Assembly (NCBI GenBank): GCA_948144175.1
Contig: CANXME010002470.1
Coordinates: 146,501 to 210,500 of the forward strand
DNA length: 64,000 bases
Direction: 5' to 3'
From: Closterium sp. NIES-65
Taxonomy: Eukaryota; Streptophyta; Zygnematophyceae; Desmidiales; Closteriaceae
The notes beneath the pieces were generated by a model. That model made no database searches, was not told the DNA's origin, and was given only the letters and a program-made list of their open reading frames with translations. The position numbers and the translations under genes are program-made. The stretch's first letter is position 1, and the number at the start of each line of letters is the position of its first letter. Below, one piece after another: positions 1 to 10,972 of this stretch.

Positions 1-717
1 TAGTAGCCATACGGGTACATCCTGGCCTGGAGACGGGTGTCTCCCATCCCTTCATAAGGACACCCTTCGGCTTCTTAGTTTTCCCCTGCTGCTGCTCTCC
101 CCCTTCAGATCCAGCAGCTCCACTATTCCTAGTCTCCACATAATTTTCTCCACCAGCAGGTGCCTCCTGTACCTTCTTTCCATCACCACCCTCTGCAGCT
201 GCCTCTTATCCCTCCTCCCACACACTAGGAGTCAGGTCCAGCTGCATGGTGATCTGCTCCATTTGCTAGGACACCCTGGCCTCCGGCTGTTTCTCCCAGC
301 TCCCATACATCATGCCCTCAACAAACTTCACATCCCTGCTGTCAAACAACACACCCTTGGAAGGCTCCCACAGCAGCCATCCCTTGCTCTCAGCAGCCAG
401 CCCCAAATGCACACACCAGATTGCACTCGCCCCCAACTTACTGCGGTAGGTCTTGGGGACGTGAGCGACTGCCATGCAACCGAACACCCTCAGCATGTTC
501 ACCGGCGGCTTCCTCCCAAGCCACCTCTCCAACGGCACCCACGAGTCATCCCCAACCTTTGTGAGTACCCTGTTCCTTGGGACGGTAGCGTTCCGAACAG
601 CATGGGGCCACATCAAGTTGCCCAGCCCAGATTCTATGAGCAGCGCCTTAGCTGTCTCCAGAATTGTCCGGTTCGCCCGTTCTGCTACACCGTTGGACTG
701 TGGGGTGTAAGCCGTGG
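1..717 (-). pseudogene. Family A copy A0: integrase C-terminal half and pre-RT linker (fragment)
   Basis: Read on the minus strand this is the end of a copia integrase (NGVAERANRT with the catalytic Glu near the right edge, then WPHAVRNATVPRNRVL and MLRVFGCMAVAHVPK) followed by the acidic linker leading to RT (MEQITMQLDLTPSV, ending in MATKK at the window edge). It matches A3b and A5 closely. The codon between EARVS and QMEQ is TAG at about position 267, where A3b and A5 have CAG, so the frame is closed. The piece joins abruptly at about 717 to RNase H-proximal sequence of the neighbouring fragment, so integrase lies downstream of RT, the reverse of the normal order. It is a rearranged, non-functional remnant that continues beyond the window. 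Confidence 0.85.
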
Positions 718-1916
718 AATTGCAACCTTGCGCTCATTCTCAATCCCGTACTTTTCCCCCAGCTCCTTGATGAACTTCTCCTGGTGCAGCTTCAACCACC
801 TGTGATCCAGATCCCTCTCCACGTGCATCCCGAGGTAGTACTTTACCTCGCCAAGTTCTCCATCAGACGCTGCTGCACCTTCTGGATCTACTTCATGCTG
901 CTGTTAAAGAGAAGAATGTCGTCCACATAGACCAGAAACAGCACCAGCTTCTCCCCCTCCCCCTTGAGAAAGAGGCTCTCATCAAAACTGCTGGTCCTGA
1001 ATCCCATCTCCTCTAAAACAGCTGCCACCTTTTGGTACCAGCAGCGTGGCGCCTGCTTCAAGCCGTAGATGGACTTTTTCAGCTTGCACACCCTGCCCGT
1101 ACCGTCCTCATACCCAGGTGGCTGCGTCATGGACAAATCCTCCAATAAACTCCCATTGAGGAATGCCGTTGATATATCCATCTGAATGATGAATTTCCCA
1201 CTAACGGTTGCATCTGCCAACAAGACACGGATGGTAGGGGGTTTGGCAGTAGAAGCAAAGATCTCATTCAATTCCCGCTTCTCCTTCTGCATAAACCCAT
1301 TAGCCACCAACCTACTCTTGTAGATGGTGACCTGCCCCTTGTCGTCAGTCTTGAACCTTAGCACCCACTTGCATTGTACCGCTTTCTTTCCCTCAGGCAG
1401 CACCACTAGTTGCCAAGTCCCATTCTCCAGCAGGCTCTGGTACTCAGCATCCCTAGAAGCCAGCCATTTGTCCCTATCTGGTCCAGCTAATGCCTCCTCC
1501 ATGCTAGCTGGTTCCTCTGGTGCAGGGGCAAGAAAACAGTACGCAGGCTCATCCTCCTCATCCGGGTCATAGCCATGCGGTAGAATCAGCAATGCCTCCT
1601 CTGTCCCAAGCTGCTGCTCCGCTATATCAGCTCCTGCAGTCCGCTTCTTAGTAGCCATATGGGTACGTCCTGGCCTGGAGACGGGTGTCTCCCATCCCTT
1701 CATAACGACACCCTTCGGCTTCTTAGTTTTTCCCTGCTGCTGCTCTCCCCCCTCAGATCCAGCAGCTCCACTAGTGCTAGTCTCCACATCATTTTCTCCA
1801 CCAGCAGGTGCCTCCTGTACCTTCTTTCGATCACCACCATCTGCAGCTGCCTACTCTCCCTCCTCCCACACACTAGAGATGTGTTCACCAGCTTCCGTCG
1901 ATGTGTTGCCCGCCAT
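718..1916 (-). pseudogene. Family A copy A0: gag start fused to pre-RT linker and reverse transcriptase
   Basis: The gag start codon is at 1916 (MAGNTS). After about a dozen residues it jumps in frame to SVWEEGE, which in intact copies lies after integrase, so most of gag plus protease and integrase (about 2.4 kb) is missing. One TAG sits just downstream; the frame is then open from 1787 to 888 through the linker (ETPVSRPGRT), the RT core (FLNGSLLEDL, YGLKQAPRCWYQK) and YVDDILLF, with a stop at 888. Between 888 and 718 it continues, damaged, toward the RNase H connection (GIENERKVA). The catalytic YVDD is present, but without gag, protease and integrase in cis this cannot be autonomous. Confidence 0.85.
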
Positions 1917-1947
1917 AGCTACCTATACCAAGGATCAGTATAACGCA

Positions 1948-1959
1948 GCTCTGATACCA
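1948..1959 (-). other. Primer-binding site of A0 (initiator tRNA-Met)
   Basis: On the minus strand this reads TGGTATCAGAGC, the usual plant copia site complementary to the 3' end of initiator tRNA-Met, three bases after the LTR. It marks L1 as the 5' LTR of A0. Confidence 0.85.
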
Positions 1960-1962
1960 GCT

Positions 1963-3489
1963 TATTAGTGTAAGGGCCTAATAAACTCAAGCTTTTCAGA
2001 CTTAATCAAACTTAAAACCTCTCCTCGGGGTCACCTCCAAGGTTCCTTGGGTGCCTGGTACAAGACTAGCTCCTATCCTCGGGTCCGAGTTTGTAGAGAG
2101 AGGGATCAAGTGGGACTTAGTCAAAACAGCAAGAGTACCTTGAACGTCGCGCAGCGTATCGTGCAGACCGTCGATCGGATTAAGCTGGGAATTTCCTATA
2201 TCGAAGCTCGCTCCAAGAGCTTTAAAATGAACCAAGTTGCCTCACCAAAATTTCTGCCATTACGAAGTTATGGCTTGGACAGCGTTTGCGTAGTGTTGGA
2301 GTGCTAGCGTACTAGCGTTGACTCGGGTAGCATCCCGCCATCCCACCGCATGGAAACGAAATTCCAGCAAGGGAGGAATTCGCTTGAATTAAATTTTACA
2401 ATGTCCAGGTACAAATAGAGAAACAATATATAGTTCTAGCTAGCATGGATCTTGGGAATAAACCTGGTAACAACCAAGGATGATCCCAAATAATACTAAG
2501 CAACAGAACCAACCTGGCTGGACAAAACAGCAGGTGGTAGGTTGGTAAACAACCTCTGGTTCTGTTTTTCCAACCTGGGAAAACAAAAACCAGATTCAGG
2601 TCCTAAAAACAGAACCTGTTTTGTCTTTGCCCAACCAGCCAAATGCTGGTTCCGCTGGTTTCCCCTGGCCCTGTAGCATGCAGATACAGACAAACAACAT
2701 CCAACCTTCACCTAAATTGTACCCCTGTAGTGCCAGCCCTGCTACACTATAGTCCACCAAACAAAACAGTACAATTTCGAGTTGGATAGAACTGAATCTG
2801 CGCAATCAAGTAAGCCGAATCGCAAAGCTTTCATCTTAGGTTCCTTTGCGAGCTCGTCCTTTCTGCTTGTACTGTTCATAGCGCATAGAATGTTGTGCCG
2901 AAGCGCACAATGCGCGAGTACCTGCAAAAGCTTCAAGCGAAAATTGCGAAAGCAAACAAACACACGAACATTCCATTCATACCCAAATGCATTCGCACAC
3001 GCATACTCGTACAAACAGACAGCAGGAAGTCGTGCAATATGAATTTGCACCCAACACATAGCGCGTACAATGTTGTGCCGAAGCGCACAATGCGTGAGTA
3101 CCTGCAATTGCTTCAAGCGAAAATTGCGAAAGCAAACAAACAGACGAACATTCCATTCATACCCAAATGCATTCGCATACGCATACCCCTACAAACAGAC
3201 GGCAGGATGTCGTGCAATGTGAATTTGCACCTAACAAATCTGCGCAATCAAGTAAGCCGAACCGCAAAGCTTCCATCTTGGGTTCCTTTGCGAGCTCGTC
3301 CTTCCTGCTTGTACTGTTCATAGCACGTACAATGGTGTGCCGAAGCGCACAATGCGCGAGTACCTGCAAATGCTTCAAGCGAAAATTGCGAAAGCAAACA
3401 AACATACAAACATATACGCAAATCCATTCCCACACGCACACTCGTACAAACAGATGGCAGGATGTCGTGCAATGTGAAGTCGCACCCAC
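1963..3489 (-). repeat. Family A LTR L1, shared by A0 and A1, with triplicated U3 end
   Basis: This LTR serves as 5' LTR of A0 (the PBS adjoins 1963) and as 3' LTR of A1 (RNase H tail adjoins 3490). The U5-side terminus has decayed from TGTTGG to TATTAG. The first LTR unit runs to 3056 (CCCAACA). It is followed by two further partial copies of the U3-terminal segment: 3057-3236 and 3237-3489, each containing the GTACAATG, GCACAATGCG and CAAACAGACGGCAGG type landmarks. The total is about 1.53 kb instead of 1.09 kb. The final copy runs into A1 with loss of the last LTR bases and of the polypurine tract. Confidence 0.85.
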
Positions 3490-4986
3490 ACAGCCTGCCA
3501 GCTGCATCCCCATCGTTCCATTCTAGTTCATGCTCATTCCACTCATGCACATAGAACGCCAATGAGGCTCATCCGCAAGCCTTTTGGTGAGGAACTCTGC
3601 TGGCTGCTGGTGAGTCTTGAGGATTCACCGTCCCCTTCTTCACCTCCTTACGCAGCCAGTGCCACTTGATACGAATGTGCCTGTTCAACCCATGAAGCAT
3701 AGCGTTCCTGGCCATCCCAAGAGCCCCCTTGCTATTACAAAACAACGGCGTAGCATCCTTCAGCTCCCGTCCAATCTCCTCTAACAGCCTCCTCAGCCAA
3801 ATCATCCCCAGCCATGTACTTCTACGAGAAAGAGTGCCGTCTCCGTCTGCTTCTTTGACCTCCGACTAACATGTCCTCCCCGAACTACACAGATGTATCA
3901 TCCCACAGATGAGGAATCCTCCTTCTCAGAAGCCCACGTAGCATCAGTAAAGCAAGTGAGAAACGGCTTGCCTTCTCCAAGCCGCCCCCTTCTCTTTCAG
4001 CACCTCAACCCCTTTCTGCTGCACCTGTGCAGATGCGGAGTATTGAACTCCAATGCTTGGGTGATAGTTCAGATACTTTACCACACGCTCAGCTGCATCC
4101 ACCTGCTTCTCTGATGGATTCTGCACCGCCCTAGCCACCTGCCCAACAGAGAAAGAGATGTCTGGCCTCGTGTGAACTGCTGCATACAAGAGACTGTCCA
4201 CCAAGGACTGAAATTGCTGCTGCTCCTCGACTTCAACCCCTTCATCCTCTGCAGCCTTTATAAGCTTGAATTCTGCTGGCAAGGGAGTTGCAACCTCGCG
4301 CATATTCTCAATCCCATTCTTCTCCCCCAGCTCCTTGATGAACTTCTCCTGGTGCAGCTTCAACCACCATCTAAATCCCTCTCCACGTGCATCCCGAGGT
4401 AGTACTTTACCTCCCCAAGGTTCTTGCAATTGAAGTTTTCCATCAGCTGCTGCTGCACATTCTGGATCTCCTTCATGCTGCTGCTAAAGAGAAGAATATC
4501 GTCCACGTAGACCAAAAACAGCACCCACTTGCACTATACGGCTTTCTTTCCCTCAGGCAGCACCACCAGATCCCATGTCGCATTCTCTAGCAGGCTCTAG
4601 AACTCAGCATCCCTGGAAACTAGCCACTTCTCCCTATCTGGTCCAGCTAATGCCTCCTCCATGCTAGTTGGTTCCTCTGGTGCAGGGGCAAGACAGTAGG
4701 CAGGTTTATCCTTCTCATCCGGGTCATAGCCATGCGGTAGAATCAGCAATGCCTCCTCGGTCCCAAGCTGCTGCTCCGCTACACCTGATCCTGCAGTCAG
4801 CTTCTTAGTAGCCATACGGGTATGTCCTGACCTGGAGACGGGTGTCTCGCATCTCCTCATAACGACACCCTTCGGCTTCTTAGTTTTCCCCTGCTGCTGC
4901 TCTCCTCCCTTGGATCCAGCAGCTCAACTAGTGCTACAGTGCTAGTCTCCACATCTTTTTCTCCACCAGCAGGTGCCTCCTGTATC
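3490..4986 (-). pseudogene. Family A copy A1: RNase H and RT remnants, 3' half
   Basis: Minus-strand order is pre-RT linker (4986-4560), then a short RT piece ending at the YVDD region (about 4525-4440), the RT-RNase H connection (GIENMREVATPLPAEFKL, 4429-3944), and RNase H (WLRRLLEEIG, NSKGALGMARN, to 3490). At about 4525 some 420 bp of RT, present in A3, are missing; the two ends share AGCACC. Several frameshifts and stops split the rest. The polypurine tract is lost at the boundary with L1. This is the older, more degraded member of the left array. It continues, after the nested solo LTR, at 6080. Confidence 0.85.
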
Positions 4987-6079
4987 TGTTGGTGTAAGGG
5001 CCTAATAAACTCAAGCTATTAAGACTTTATCAAACTTAAAACCTCTCCTCGGGGTCACCTCCAAGGTTCCTTGGGTACCTGGTACAAGACCAGCCCCTAT
5101 CCTCCGGTCCGAGTTTGTAGAGAGAGGGATCAAGAGGGACTTAGTCAAAACAGCAAGAGTACCTTGAACATCGCGCAGCGTATCGTGCAGACCGTTGATC
5201 GGATTAAGCTGAGAATTTCCTATATCGAAGCTCGCTCCAAGAGCTTTAAAATGAACCAAGTTGCCTCACGAAAAGTTCTGCCATTACAAAGTTATAACTC
5301 GGACAGCGTTTGCGTAGTGTTGGAATGCTAGCGTACAAGCGTTGACTCGGGTAGCATTCCGCCGTCGCACCGCGTAGAAACGAAATTCCAGGAAGGGAGG
5401 AATTCGCTTGAATCAAATTGACTATTTTCAGGTACAAACAGAGAAGGAATAAATAGCTCTAGCTAGCAAGGACCTTGGGAATGAACCTGGGAACAACCAG
5501 GGATCATCCCAAATAATTCCAAGCAACAGAACCAACCTGGCTAGACAAAACAGCAGGTAGTAGGTTGATAAACAACCTCTGGTTCTGTTTTTCCAACCTG
5601 GGAAAACAACAACCAGGTTCAGGTCCTAAAAACAGAACCTGTTTTGTCTTTGCCCAACCAGCCAAATGCTGGTTCCGCTGGTTTCCACTGGCCCTATAGC
5701 ATGCAGATACAGACAAACAACATCCAACCTTTACCTAAATTGTACCCCTATAGTGCCTGCCCTGCTACACTATAGTCCACCAAACAAAATAGTACAATTT
5801 CGAGTTGGATAGAACTGAATCTGCGCAATCAATCCAACCGAACCGCAAAGCTTCCATCTTGGGTTCCTTTGCGAGCTCGGTCTTTCTGCTTGTACTGTTC
5901 ATAGCGCGTACAATATTGTGCCGAAGCGCACATTGTGCGAGTACCTGCAAATGCTTCAAGCAAAAATTGCGAAAGCAAACAAACACACGAACATACCATT
6001 CACACGCAAATGCATTCGCACACGCATACTCGTACAAACAGACGGCAGGATGTAGTGCAATCTGAATTTGCACCCAACA
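4987..6079 (-). repeat. Family A solo LTR L2 nested in A1, target duplication GTATC
   Basis: A complete 1093-bp LTR (TGTTGG...CCAACA) lies directly between GTATC at 4982-4986 and GTATC at 6080-6084, a 5-bp target duplication. The flanks join to restore the A1 pre-RT linker (the CCTCCTGTA and TTCTCTCCATCACC ends). There is no internal sequence beside it, so this is a solo LTR left after recombination between the two LTRs of a younger family A insertion into an older one. Confidence 0.95.
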
Positions 6080-7110
6080 GTATCTTCTCTCCATCACCAC
6101 CCTCTGCAGCTGCCTCCTCTCCCTCCCCCCAAACACTAAGAGTCAGGTTCCCACAGCAGCCATCCCTTGCTCTCAGCAGCTAGCCCCAAATGCACACACC
6201 AATTGCACTCGCCCCGAACATACTTCGATTCTTCTTGGGGACGTGGGCGACTACCATGCAACCGAAGATCCTCAGCATGTCCACCGGCGGCTTCCTCCTA
6301 AGCCACCTCTCCAATGGCACCCACAAGTCATCACCAACCTTAGTGAGCACCCTGTTGCTGGCCACAGTAGCGTGCCAGAAGCATGAGGCCACATCAAGTT
6401 GCCCAGCCCAGATTCTATGAGCAGCGCCCTAGCTGTCTCCAGAATTGTCCGGTTTGCCCGCTCTGCTACACCGTTAGACTGTGGGGTGTAAGCCGTGGTC
6501 AGCTCCCTCTGGATGCCCTGCTTCTTGAGCCAGGCCGTCATCTCAGCTCCAACGAACTCACCACCCCGATCTGTCCTATTCCGCTTCACCACACACTCCG
6601 CTTGTTTCTCCACAAATGGCAGCCAATCCTCCCGTATCGTAGAGGCGGCGTGCTTCTTCTGCTTCAGGGGATACGGCCACATAAGTCTGCTCCTATCATC
6701 TAGTATGGTCAGAAAGTACCGCTCCCCCTTGTGCTCCTGAACCGGCAGCGGCTCCACCAATTTCCATGTGCACCAGCTCCACCAATTACATATGCACCAG
6801 CTCCAACGGCTTCTTGCTCCTGCCAGCCACACTGTAGACGGGGAAACGGGTAAACTTTGAGAGCAAACAGATTTCAAAATTCTCATCAGGTGGGTGTCTG
6901 TTGCACTTCAGCCCCTTAACGGCTCTATCTTTCTCCAACTGCTTCAACAAGGACATTGCCATATGCCCCAAGCGTCGGTGTGCCGTTACCCAATCCGTCT
7001 CCCCAGATCTGGCTGACACTTTCACTCCAACCCCTCCAACGGCGTTGCACTTCCCTTGGGATTCAGACCCCTCTCCAGCCTGCCCCCCACCGTACCTCGC
7101 CAATGCCGGC
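6080..7110 (-). pseudogene. Family A copy A1: integrase
   Basis: Minus-strand frames 7103-6786, 6886-6272 and 6392-6180 together cover a copia integrase. Seen are the zinc-binding part (TAHRRLGHMAMSLLKQL, the second Cys pair partly lost), a core with RTDRGGEFVGAEM and NGVAERANRTILET, and the C-terminal MLRIFGCMVVAHVPK. The first Asp region is disturbed by a short duplication around 6760-6800 (LELVHM repeated). About 155 bp between the linker and GWLLWEP are missing at about 6143. Multiple frameshifts make it a pseudogene. Confidence 0.85.
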
Positions 7111-8543
7111 AGCCGTCACATGGATCTGTAGACGTTCCTTCTCTCGTGCAGATCCCAAAGCACCCGATTGCCCAGCTGCCCCTTGTAAGTGCGTACCCCA
7201 TCCGTGCTAGTGCTCACCCCAGCCTTGCCAAGCTTACGGAGGGAGATGAGGTTGGCCTTGAGTTCAGGAACGAGCAGAACGTCGTGCAGCACCACCGGCT
7301 TGTCATCCGCTCCCTTAAACGCCGCTCGTCCCGCACCAGCCACCTTCAGCGCGTGTCCAGAGGCGGAGCACACCTTGTTGATCGGTGCAGCGTGTAGGTC
7401 GTCCAGCAGGTCCTTGCGCGGCGTCATCGTCCAAGCAGCGCCCGTGTCCAACACCCAATAGTCCTGGGGGTGCAGCTCTGCTCCAACCTTGGAAGAGGCG
7501 TCTCTTTGCCCTCCGTGCTCTCCGAAATGGAAGAATTGACCCGCAGTGCGCTCGTTTTTCTTTTCCGCGCCACCGTTGCTCTTCAGGTTGTTGTCGGACG
7601 AATCGGCGACCATGTTCGCGCCGTTTTTCTGGTTCCTCTTTGCGCCGCCATCCTGGTGACGATTCTGGGGGGTCCATCCATCGGGTTTCTTCGCACCGCG
7701 ACCCCAACCGGTACCTCTGTGTTGGTCGTCGGAGTCGTCGTCCTTCTTTGCACCGCACCCAGCACCACCAAAGCCACGTCCTCTCCCACGTCGGCTCCCT
7801 TGCATCCCATAGCCGCTGCTGCCATCGTCTCCACCCCTCAGTTGGGGGCGACAGAAGCTCTCTTCCAGAATCTTTCTCCGCACCCACTTGACCGTCCACG
7901 AGTTCTGGTTCTGCGATAGGCTCAATCCGCTCGTGAATTGAAGCCACGATTCCGGCAGCAGCGAGAGCATCTTCAAGCACTTGGTCTGCTCCGGGTAGGT
8001 GATTCTCGCGGTCGCCAACTTCGCGTAGAGATCGAGCATCTTGTCCAGGACAGGTTGCCTTGGTTCTCCCTCGCTCAGGCGCAACGCGGATAGCTCTTTT
8101 TCTAGCATCAACGTTGCAACAACGGAGGCCGGAGCGTGCAGCTCCTTCAACACGGTCCACGCCGTCGGACCGCACTCAACCTCCGGCAGCAGGTGCATAA
8201 CGTGGTGACGCTGGTTCAGCTCCAAACTCTGCTACATCGAATAATTGCCAGCCGAGGAGCGCTCGTCCAAATCTTCCTGCAGCGTGGGGTCACTCGGTCT
8301 AGGCTCCTCCCTCATCATTAGTCTGAGCAAACCGATCTGACGGAAATACAATTGCATTTTCCAGGCCCAATCATCATAGCCCTCACCATTGAACTTCTCG
8401 ACGGTAAAGTTCTTTTGCACCTCCTTGATCAGCGAGCCCTGGTTTGTTCGCGCTCCCCTTGGCGCTGAAACGCCAGAATCTTGGCTGCCGCTGCGATCTT
8501 GGGCTGGAAACTTACCAGCTCCTGTCGAGGTGTTGCTCGCCAT
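7111..8543 (-). pseudogene. Family A copy A1: gag and protease, zinc knuckle deleted
   Basis: The start codon at 8543 gives MASNTSTGAGKFPAQDRSG, matching the gag start of the younger copies. A stop near 8230 splits the N-terminal 103 residues from a 369-residue frame (8225-7116). That frame holds the alpha-helical capsid-like part (CLKMLSLLPESWLQF), the Arg/Gly-rich tail, and the protease with the DTGAAW active site followed by ELKANLISLRKLGKAG. The zinc knuckle present in other copies (CWYCEKEGHPWFLC) is absent: GWGRGAK joins directly to KPDGWTPQ, a loss of about 33 codons that keeps the frame. Confidence 0.85.
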
Positions 8544-8574
8544 AACTACCTATAACGAGGATCACTATAACGCA

Positions 8575-8586
8575 GCTCTGATACCA
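8575..8586 (-). other. Primer-binding site of A1 (initiator tRNA-Met)
   Basis: TGGTATCAGAGC on the minus strand, three bases from the end of L3, as in the other family A copies. Confidence 0.9.
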
Positions 8587-8589
8587 GCT

Positions 8590-9683
8590 TGTTGGTGTAA
8601 CGACCTAATATACTCAAGCTACTAAGAGTAAATCAAACTTAAAACCTCTCCTCGGGGTCACCTCCAAGGATCCTTTGGTACCTGGTACAAGACCAGCCCC
8701 TATCATCGGGTCCGAGATTGTAGAGAGAGGAGTCAAGAATGACTTAGCCAAACTAGCAATTGCACCGTGAACGTCGCGCAATGTATTGTGCAGACCGTTG
8801 ATCGGATCAAGCTGAGAATTTCCTATATCAAAGCTCGCTCCAAGAGCTTTAATATGAGCCAAGTTGCCTCGCGAAAACGTTCTGCCATTACGGAGTTATG
8901 GCTCGCATCATGTTTGCCTAGCACTGGGGCGCTAGCATACTAGTGTTGACTCGGGTAGCATTCCGCCATCACACCGCGTAGAAACAAAATTCCAGGAAGG
9001 GAGGAATTCGCTTGAAACAAATTGACTATATCAAGGTACAAACAGAGAAGGAATAAATAGTTCTAGCTAGCAAGGACCTTGGGAATGAACCTGGGAACAA
9101 CCAAGGATGATCCCAAATAATTCCAAGCAACAGAACCAACCTGGCTGGACAAAACAGCAGGTGGTAGGTTGATAAACAACCTCTGGTTCTGTTTTTCCAA
9201 CCTGGGAAATCAACAACCAGGTTCAGGTCCTAAAAACAGAACCTGTTTTGTCTTTGCCCAACCAGCCAAATGTTGGTTCCGCTGGTTTCCCCTGGCCTTG
9301 TAGCATTCAAATACAGACAAAACAACATCCAACCTTCACCTAAATTATACCCCTAAGTGCCTGCCCTGCTACACTATAGTCAACCAAACAAAACAGTACA
9401 ATTTCGAGTTGGATAGAACTGAATCTGCACATTCAAGTAAGCCGGACCGCAAAGCTTCCATCTTGGGTTCCTTTGCGAGCTCGTCATTTCTGCTTGTATT
9501 GTTCATAGCGCGTACAATGTTGTGCCGAAGCGCACGATGCGCGAGTACCTGCAAATGCTTAAAGTGAAATTTGTGAAAGCAAACAAGCATACGAACATTC
9601 CATTCACACGCAAATACGAATGCATACGCGTACTCTTACAAACAGACGGCAGGATGTCGTGCAATGTTAATTTGCACCTAACA
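8590..9683 (-). repeat. Family A LTR L3, 5' LTR of A1 (outer edge of left array)
   Basis: A 1094-bp LTR, more diverged than the others (for example AACGACC for AAGGGCC near the U5 end and CCTAACA at the U3 end). Its outer flank is GTTAC (9684-9688), which begins Ty3 sequence. The matching left target duplication of the whole array would lie outside the window. Confidence 0.92.
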
Positions 9684-10450
9684 GTTACATCGGGTCACTT
9701 CGGGGTAGAAAAAAAAGATGCGACAAGAACTGCAGCGTTATTACTTTTGGCTGGAGCTGCTTTCCGATGTACAGCACCACGTGGGGTCGTGTCCTACGTC
9801 AGATAAGGAAGAGCTCGCGGAAAAGAAAGGCGGGTCAGTTGCAGCCGACTCGTCCTACGTGTCAGGTGATGAAGAGCTTGGGGAAAAGAAAGGCGGTTCA
9901 GTTGCAGCCGATTTTACCGCCCGAGCGCACCTGGCAGCAGGTTACTATGTGTTTCGTCACAGTGTTACCTTCGAACCGTGGGGGTAACGATGCGATTATG
10001 GCCGTCGTTGACAGAATGACGAAAATGGCTCATTCCGTTGCGTGCATAAAATTGATCTCAACCAAAGAAACCACTCGCTTATTCACCATAACCGTCGTTC
10101 GACTACACGGGATACCAGCTGCGATAATCAGCGACCGCGACACGAAGATTACCAGCAACTGTTGGAAGAACCTCTGGGAGCAGTTCGGGACCAGGCTACA
10201 GTTTAGCTCCTCGTACCACCCTGAGAGCGTCGGTCAAACGGAACAAACGAATAAGACCATGGAACAGTTGATTCATGCCACGTGCGACGACCCGACAACA
10301 TGGGAGCAGCTGCTGCCGCTGATCGATTTCGCGTACAACAATATCACGTCAGCGACGACGCAGCAGTCTCCGTTTTATCTGAGCTACGGGCAAAACCTAA
10401 CAGTGCCCATGACGCCAAGTCCGGACAACCCAACGCCATGTGCATAGCAA
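9684..10450 (+). pseudogene. Ty3 (gypsy/chromovirus) integrase fragment
   Basis: Plus-strand frames show a Ty3-type integrase. The zinc-binding part is SGHFG, RYYFWLELLSDVQHHVGSCPT in a broken frame. The core runs in 9767-10447 with VVDRMTKMAH, HGIPAAIISDRDTKITS, SSYHPESVGQTEQTNKT and TWEQLLPLIDFAYNN. The usual first catalytic Asp (in TMDFVT) reads TMCFVT, so the DDE triad is broken; the other two acids (SDRD and GQTEQ) are visible. The zinc-finger side carries an approximate 65-bp tandem duplication (9795-9925) containing KKGGSVAAD twice. The 5' end is cut by L3, so gag, protease and RT are absent here. Confidence 0.85.
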
Positions 10451-10954
10451 TTTGCCGAGATTCTACAAGCTGCCCGCATTAGAGCCGCAGAAGCGTTAAA
10501 AAAATAAAGGAATGCTGACCGACACCTCCGCCCAGTCACGTACCAGTGACGAGACTACGGCTCGACACACTGAATTTAAGACTGCCCGTTATACCAAAAC
10601 TTCGACCGCGATACTGCGGATCGTTCGAAATCAGCTACATGATCACCCCACCGCCCATCTACTGTTCCCAACAGCCTGCTTCGCCCTTTCATCCCAACCA
10701 CGAGCCAACAAGTGTACCTGAGTTAACTGTCTCGTCACCGCTCACCATCCATGACTCGCCCTGCGTCGGAGCCCTATAAAATTCTGAGCCATTGGATTAA
10801 ACACCCCTCAGGCATAAAGAAGATCGAGTTCGTCGTTCGCTGGAAAGACCACACGCCAAATGAAGATATCTGTTTGCCCTGGCCAACAAGTGTACCTGAG
10901 GAGCCGGGGTTTCCGCGATACACACGCACTCGCGTAGCGGAGGGAGCTTCTTAA
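10451..10954 (+). pseudogene. Ty3 integrase tail and degenerate chromodomain
   Basis: The frame breaks just after the integrase core. At 10751-10954 a short frame reads PYKILSHWIKHPSGIKKIEF followed by VVRWKDHTPNEDI, which resembles the chromodomain that ends many Ty3 integrases (KILDHR..., LVKWKGY..., TWEP). The aromatic residues are only partly kept. In chromoviruses this module binds histone marks and directs integration to heterochromatin. Together with the following purine tract it fixes the 3' end of the element. Confidence 0.65.
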
Positions 10955-10972
10955 GGGGGGGGAGGGGGGTAG
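10953..10972 (+). other. Polypurine tract of the Ty3 element
   Basis: A run of purines dominated by G (AAGGGGGGGGAGGGGGG) ends two bases before TGTAAAGAA, the expected layout of a polypurine tract just before a 3' LTR. It primes plus-strand DNA synthesis. Confidence 0.8.
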
